Source: Methanoregulaceae archaeon
GTDB lineage: Archaea; Halobacteriota; Methanomicrobia; Methanomicrobiales; Methanospirillaceae
Direction: 5' to 3'
DNA: 10,026 nucleotides
NCBI GenBank assembly: GCA_028679325.1
Contig: JAJRBS010000205.1
Location: 1 to 10,026 of the forward strand
A program made the translations under genes and the position numbers. Each line of letters opens with the position of its first letter. The first letter of the stretch is position 1. This document shows positions 7,353 to 10,026 of this stretch, one piece after another. The notes under the pieces were generated by a model. It was not told the origin of the DNA. It was given only the letters and a program-made list of their open reading frames with translations, and did not search any database.

Positions 7353-7419
7353 ACCTCGTGATATCATCTATCTGGGATAGCCATATATCCCGGAAGATTC
7401 AAAAAGAGAGTCACGAGGT
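7353..7419 (+). promoter_or_regulatory. Nested inverted repeats enclosing a TATA box and ending on a ribosome binding site
   Basis: The outer arms are ACCTCGTGA (7353-7361) and TCACGAGGT (7411-7419), a perfect 9-bp inverted repeat. The inner arms are TCTGGGATA (7371-7379) and TATCCCGGA (7386-7394), 9 bp with one mismatch that is a G-U pair in RNA, around a 6-base loop. The inner repeat covers the TATA-like CATATATC at 7382-7389. The outer right arm contains GAGGT, the likely ribosome binding site of the gene at 7426. It could be a regulator-binding operator, or an RNA structure hiding that site on read-through transcripts. Confidence 0.5.
7382..7389 (+). promoter_or_regulatory. Candidate TATA box for the emfourin-like lipoprotein gene
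   Basis: CATATATC is centred about 27 bases ahead of position 7412. This predicts a leader of about 14 bases before GTG 7426, just long enough to carry GAGGT at 7415-7419 with 6-base spacing. Confidence 0.45.
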
Positions 7420-7425
7420 CATTCT

Positions 7426-7929
7426 GTGAACCGGGAGAAAGGCAGGAGGAGGAAGTTGCAGGGTCTGGCACACCGGAGCCTGACCATGCCCCTCCTCTTT
7501 GGATGTATACTGCTCCTTATCCTTGGATCGGGATGCAGTTCACCTCCCCCGGCTGATGGAGACACTCCTCCGGCACCTGATCTCCTCGTGGAATACCGGC
7601 GCACCGGTGGAATTGCCGGCTTTGATGATCACCTGGTGGTCTTTGAGAACGGCCAGGCGATCTATACCCGGAGGGAGACTCCTGGGTCATCTCCTGCAGG
7701 GATCTTCTATCTATCAGATAAAGAGATGGCCGAACTTCAGAGAGTCCTCGAAGAGGCCGATTTTCCGGGCCTTGCACCCGGATATCCTGCACCAGTCCCG
7801 GGAGCCGACTATTTCACCTATAGTATCACGTATAAGGGAAAGACAGTCACGACAGAGACGACAGGAGTCCCTCCGGCCCTGGCACCGGTTATCGGGCAGC
7901 TCGACTACCTTCTCGCGGAAGGGAATTAA
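7426..7929 (+). CDS. Lipoprotein with emfourin-like (protealysin-inhibitor-like) domain
   Basis: This 167-residue protein begins with a basic n-region (RRRK), a hydrophobic segment at about 21-34 and a lipobox ending LGSGC with Cys37, so it should be exported and lipid-anchored. A Pro-rich linker (about 38-51) leads to one globular domain. Its pattern is VEYRRTGGIAGFDDHLVVFENG, then DKEMAELQRVLEEADFPGL, PGADYFTYSITYKGK and VPPALAPVIGQLDYLL. This resembles, from memory, the emfourin family of M4-peptidase (protealysin) inhibitors and their many uncharacterised relatives. No M4 protease gene lies in the window, so an inhibitor role is only a suggestion. The start is GTG 7426 with GAGGT 6 bases ahead. 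ATG 7486 is possible (GGAG at 7475-7478) but would remove the basic n-region. An unusual repeat structure precedes it. Confidence 0.82.
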   Translation: MNREKGRRRKLQGLAHRSLTMPLLFGCILLLILGSGCSSPPPADGDTPPAPDLLVEYRRTGGIAGFDDHLVVFENGQAIYTRRETPGSSPAGIFYLSDKEMAELQRVLEEADFPGLAPGYPAPVPGADYFTYSITYKGKTVTTETTGVPPALAPVIGQLDYLLAEGN

Positions 7930-8036
7930 AGGTCCGTTTCCCCTAATGGCTGATAAATTGTCTTTGTCTCCCCAAAAAAGACCTTTTTCAGTCCAGAAAT
8001 ATTCCGGGAACGTAACCGTCATCCCGGAAAAAAAGA
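7930..8036. terminator. Convergent intergenic region with bidirectional U-tract terminator and a hairpin
   Basis: This 107-bp gap lies between convergent stops. A6 at 7974-7979 followed by T5 at 7984-7988 gives a U-tract in transcripts from either side, the usual archaeal termination signal. Further on, TTCCGGGA (8002-8009) and TCCCGGAA (8022-8029) form a perfect 8-bp stem with a 12-base loop just beyond the nifB stop. Together they look like the shared end of the lipoprotein and nifB transcripts. Confidence 0.5.
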
Positions 8037-8930
8037 TCAATCCTTATAAACACAGGACTGGACATCGTGGCCGAGCCGGCCGATGGCGTCAGATCGGCAC
8101 CTCTGGCAATGCCGCATCTGGCGGATGTATTTCCCACACTCGTCCTGCATCTTTCGCTTCATCTCCGGTGTTGGGGGGGCGATATCGGCAAATCGGTATT
8201 GGGCGATAAGAGGTATGACATTGAATGTGTACACACCCATCTCTCCTGCTAATTTTGCGATTTCAGGGATATGATCTTCATTGACCCCCGGGATATAGAC
8301 CGTATTGACCTTGACGATCATCTTTCTCTCGACAGCCATCCTGATGCCTTTCAACTGGTTCTCGAGAAGTATCTTAGCCCCCTCGACACCTGTGTAACGC
8401 TTCCCCTTGTAGGTAATGAATTCGTAGATCTTTGCGCCAATTTCCGGATCGATGGCGTTCAGGGTGACTGTCACGTTCCCGACCCCATATTTTTCGAGCA
8501 GATCGATCTTTTCAGGAAGGAGAAGCCCGTTTGTGCTGATGCACTTGATGATATGGGGGTACTCCTCATGCACCCTGCGGAGAGTCTCAAAGGTGGCCTC
8601 ATTGGCAAGCGGTTCTCCCGGGCCGGCAATCCCTATAACCTTGATGTAGGGATAGTCTCTGATGACTTTCCTTACCATTTCGATTGCCTCGTCAGGATCA
8701 AGAACCCTTGATGCGACACCGGGCCTACTCTCGTTGACACAATCAAAGTCCCTGACACAGTAGTTGCACTGGATATTACATCCCGGAGCGACCGGGATAT
8801 GGCAACGGCCAAAGGCATGACAGGCCTTCTCTGAAAAACAGGGATGTTCACTGATCTTTCGGAGCTGCTCGGGGTCCCAACGTACCTTCCTGCCGCCAAC
8901 TTCCGTTTCCCGGTATCCGATGTCTGCCAT
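8037..8930 (-). CDS. nifB: NifB, radical SAM FeMo-cofactor precursor (NifB-co) synthase
   Basis: NifB fuses two [4Fe-4S] clusters and inserts a SAM-derived carbide to make the 8Fe-9S-C core of the nitrogenase cofactor. The 297-residue protein is the short archaeal form without a C-terminal NifX-like domain. Motifs in order: HPCFSEKACHAFGR (29-42), radical SAM CX3CX2C as C51, C55 and C58 (CNIQCNYC), FDCVNESRPG (62-71), the SAM-contacting AGPGEPLAN, and the C-terminal HCQRCRSDAIGRLG. The start is ATG 8930, which gives the usual family N terminus and has AAGGTG (8946-8941) 10 bases ahead. The frame is open to 9125, but the extra 65 residues look non-conserved. A T-rich box at 8977-8988 could be its TATA element. 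No nifHDK lies in the window, but nifB is often unlinked from it in methanogens. Confidence 0.94.
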   Translation of the reverse strand: MADIGYRETEVGGRKVRWDPEQLRKISEHPCFSEKACHAFGRCHIPVAPGCNIQCNYCVRDFDCVNESRPGVASRVLDPDEAIEMVRKVIRDYPYIKVIGIAGPGEPLANEATFETLRRVHEEYPHIIKCISTNGLLLPEKIDLLEKYGVGNVTVTLNAIDPEIGAKIYEFITYKGKRYTGVEGAKILLENQLKGIRMAVERKMIVKVNTVYIPGVNEDHIPEIAKLAGEMGVYTFNVIPLIAQYRFADIAPPTPEMKRKMQDECGKYIRQMRHCQRCRSDAIGRLGHDVQSCVYKD

Positions 8931-9123
8931 GGCTGAAAAACACCTTGGTTTGATACCAGTGTAGTTCGAGTTCCGCCTAAAAAAAGGATGTGATGTCTCC
9001 ATCCATCCAGCCGGGATCCCGGATAGCGGTGATCTCAATCTACCGGTACATTTTTTCCCGAAAAGAACTCCAGATGTGTTGGCTTCGGAGCTCTTATCCT
9101 CTTGCCTGCAGATATAGTTGGGC
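8931..9123. promoter_or_regulatory. Divergent nifB / FKBP promoter region with a 12-bp palindrome
   Basis: This gap of 193 bp separates divergent starts. CCGGGATCCCGG at 9011-9022 is a perfect 12-bp palindrome about 80 bases upstream of nifB. TACCGGTA at about 9041-9048 is a second, 8-bp palindrome, and TGGT/ACCA (8946-8958) lies in the nifB leader. CCTTTTTTTAGG read on the minus strand (8988-8977) is a candidate nifB TATA region. On the plus strand, CTCTTATCC at about 9091-9099 is about 27 bases ahead of ATG 9124, so FKBP may be leaderless. I see no clear match to the GGAA-N-TTCC type of NrpR nitrogen operator known from Methanococcus. Confidence 0.4.
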
Positions 9124-9693
9124 ATGGAAAAGAGAGATCAGAAGGCCCGGGTCCTCATGGCAGCAGTGCTGGTGGCCTGTTTCGCCATGGTCTGCCTTTC
9201 GGGATGCGCAGGGCAGCAGCCGGTGGTGAAAGCCGGGGACAGGGTAAAGGTCGACTACTCGGTCTCCCTCCCTGGAGGGGATCCGTTTGAATCGACCAGG
9301 AATGGAACCCCTATCGAATTTACCGTTGGTTCCGGGGGTGTCGTCAGGGGTTTTGACAACGCCGTGATTGGTATGAGACCTGGCGAGACACGGGTCGTCA
9401 CCATTCCGCCCGAGGACGCCTATGGGCCTTACCAGCAGAGCCTGGTGAACACCCTTGATACTGAGAGTGTCAGGAATACCCTGGCAGAGCTGAATCAGAC
9501 CGGTAACCTTGGACGAATAGATTTTCCTGATGGTCCAGTCTATATCTGGAGGACCGATGACAATAATACCGGATATCTCAGGTTCACGAACGGAACAACA
9601 CCAGAGACCACGACCGTCGACGAAAATCACCCCCTTGCCGGGAAAGATCTCGTCTTCGAGATAACCCTGGTTGAGATCATTCCAGGGCAGTAA
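9124..9693 (+). CDS. Lipoprotein FKBP-type (SlyD-like) peptidyl-prolyl cis-trans isomerase
   Basis: This is a predicted prolyl isomerase/chaperone anchored outside the membrane. The 189-residue protein starts with a basic n-region (KRDQKAR) and a hydrophobic stretch, then the lipobox LSGC with Cys28. The FKBP fold begins at VKAGDRVKVDYSVSLPGG, continues through FTVGSGGVVRGFDNAVIGM and ETRVVTIPPEDAYGPY, and closes with VDENHPLAGKDLVFEITLVEI. The last element is the hallmark of SlyD-type FKBPs. Between the two halves is an insert-in-flap region (about 104-162) rich in Asn/Thr, with sequons NQT, NNT and NGT that could be N-glycosylated at the cell surface. ATG 9124 is preferred over TTG 9118; no ribosome binding site is evident. 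Divergent from nifB. Most archaeal FKBPs are cytoplasmic, so the lipobox form is a surface-directed variant. Confidence 0.92.
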   Translation: MEKRDQKARVLMAAVLVACFAMVCLSGCAGQQPVVKAGDRVKVDYSVSLPGGDPFESTRNGTPIEFTVGSGGVVRGFDNAVIGMRPGETRVVTIPPEDAYGPYQQSLVNTLDTESVRNTLAELNQTGNLGRIDFPDGPVYIWRTDDNNTGYLRFTNGTTPETTTVDENHPLAGKDLVFEITLVEIIPGQ

Positions 9694-9819
9694 GAAAGCG
9701 CGTCGCCCTGATTCAAGCGGACTTCCCAAAATACCCTAAAAGCAGGGCTATCAAGGGATCTCCTGTCTCGATTTCCGACGTGGTTTGGATGAATTGCGGT
9801 CTGTTTCGCGGAATGATCC

Positions 9820-9828
9820 TTTATATTT
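9820..9828 (+). promoter_or_regulatory. Strong archaeal TATA-like box
   Basis: TTTATATTT lies in otherwise non-coding sequence. It is the best TATA match in the window and predicts a transcription start near 9850. Its target is either a small RNA ending at the T-run at 9939-9945 or a gene running past the window edge. Confidence 0.5.
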
Positions 9829-9849
9829 CATGAATAAGGAGATGAACCT

Positions 9850-9945
9850 CAATTTAAACCCTTCATGGCAAATGAGCCTAAAAGAGAATCGGAAAAAAGA
9901 TCGCAAAACGGCCCCTGCTGCCCGATGCGATCCGATACTTTTTTT
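9850..9945 (+). ncRNA. Candidate small RNA of about 95 bases
   Basis: The 5' end is set only by distance from the TATA box at 9820-9828. The 3' end is set by GATCGCA (9899-9905) pairing with TGCGATC (9926-9932), extendable by 4 bp (left ATCG beyond an A-rich bulge, right CGAT at 9933-9936), and followed by T7 at 9939-9945. No sRNA family was recognised and no C/D-box pair was found. It may instead be only a promoter plus an unrelated terminator. Confidence 0.25.
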
Positions 9946-10026
9946 ATCAGGATGTATTATCTCACTTTGGTGTACCGAAACAACCGCCCCGTCATTGCTC
10001 TGCCTGGAGTACTGCCAATATTGATG
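9865..10026 (+). CDS. Possible start of a gene running off the window (doubtful)
   Basis: ATG 9865 opens a frame of 54 codons without a stop to the window edge. The last part is hydrophobic and regular (RPVIALPGVLPILM), which looks more protein-like than the basic, low-complexity beginning. A second in-frame ATG at 9952 comes right after the T-run and could be the real start. No ribosome binding site is visible for either and codon use is A+T-richer than in neighbouring genes. If the hairpin/T7 element terminates transcription, a start at 9865 is unlikely. Confidence 0.2.
   Translation, partial: MANEPKRESEKRSQNGPCCPMRSDTFFIRMYYLTLVYRNNRPVIALPGVLPILM
9899..9945 (+). terminator. Hairpin plus T7 tract resembling an intrinsic terminator
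   Basis: A 7-bp perfect stem (9899-9905 with 9926-9932), loop of 20 bases, is followed six bases later by TTTTTTT at 9939-9945. In archaea the U-tract alone is the main termination signal, so this could end a transcript from the TATA box at 9820 or a long 3' UTR of the FKBP gene. Confidence 0.4.

Larger units (their letters stand above)
9694..10026. other. Right-edge region of 333 bases without a convincing gene
   Basis: Base composition turns A+T-richer than in the genes to the left. A TTG-started frame (9785-10024) and an ATG-started frame open to the window edge (from 9865) exist, but neither has a ribosome binding site at good spacing or a recognisable domain. Visible signals are a TATA-like box at 9820-9828 and a hairpin followed by seven T's at 9899-9945. 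No terminator T-run was found immediately after the FKBP stop. Confidence 0.5.

Noticed and set aside
7499..8209. 236-codon plus-strand frame across the lipoprotein and the nifB 3' end
   Set aside because: It overlaps two supported genes and the terminator-like gap, and is Arg/Ser-rich with no domain.
8931..9125. N-terminal extension of nifB by 65 codons
   Set aside because: The extra residues look non-conserved, the ATG at 8930 has AAGGTG upstream and gives the normal NifB N terminus.
9094..9729. 211-codon minus-strand frame opposite the FKBP gene
   Set aside because: The FKBP reading is clearly real; this frame has no recognisable domain.
9785..10024. 79-codon frame starting at TTG near the right edge
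   Set aside because: The start is weak, the internal ATG at 9842 abuts its only AAGGAG, the composition is irregular, and it runs through a hairpin/T7 element.
1..10026. Defence island, CRISPR array, mobile element or integrated virus
   Set aside because: No tandem repeats, transposase, integrase, nuclease-defence or phage-like genes were seen; the genes are core archaeal functions.

Overview
The window reads as chromosomal housekeeping DNA from a methanogenic euryarchaeon, most likely of the Methanomicrobiales or a close relative. The grounds are a short archaeal-type PheT (about 546 residues), an archaeal TrpRS with a KMSSS loop, a stand-alone NifB without a NifX domain, an archaeal short-tailed AdoHcyase-like protein, TATA-like boxes about 27 bases ahead of several starts, and mixed use of Shine-Dalgarno-led and apparently leaderless starts. 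The order is inferred from general resemblance; no search was run. Coding density is high and no mobile element, CRISPR array, tRNA or rRNA was seen.

Layout. Positions 3-3873 (+) form one aminoacyl-tRNA synthetase operon: the 3' part of trpS, then pheS 3 bases downstream, then pheT starting 1 base after the pheS stop. pheT runs 44 bp into the 3' end of hisF, which is on the opposite strand (3830-4636). A 138-bp divergent gap separates hisF from an S-adenosyl/S-inosyl-homocysteine hydrolase (4775-6001, +). That gene ends 4 bp from the stop of an OGG1-family DNA glycosylase (6006-6869, -). A second divergent gap (6870-7013) leads to a small unrecognised soluble protein (7014-7340, +) and then a lipoprotein with an emfourin-like domain (7426-7929, +). 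A convergent, terminator-like gap follows, then nifB (8037-8930, -), a divergent gap with a perfect 12-bp palindrome, and a lipoprotein FKBP-type prolyl isomerase (9124-9693, +). The last 333 bases hold no convincing gene, but they contain a good TATA box and, about 75 bases further on, a hairpin followed by seven T's. These could bound a small RNA.

The genes serve separate jobs: Trp and Phe tRNA charging, histidine biosynthesis, recycling of the methyltransferase by-product, oxidised-guanine repair, nitrogenase cofactor assembly and cell-surface protein folding. Apart from the synthetase operon there is no sign that they form one system. The points most worth checking are the nested inverted repeats ahead of the emfourin-like lipoprotein, the promoter-to-terminator unit near the right edge, the apparent loss of opposite-base-reading residues in the OGG1 homologue, and the pheT/hisF antisense overlap.
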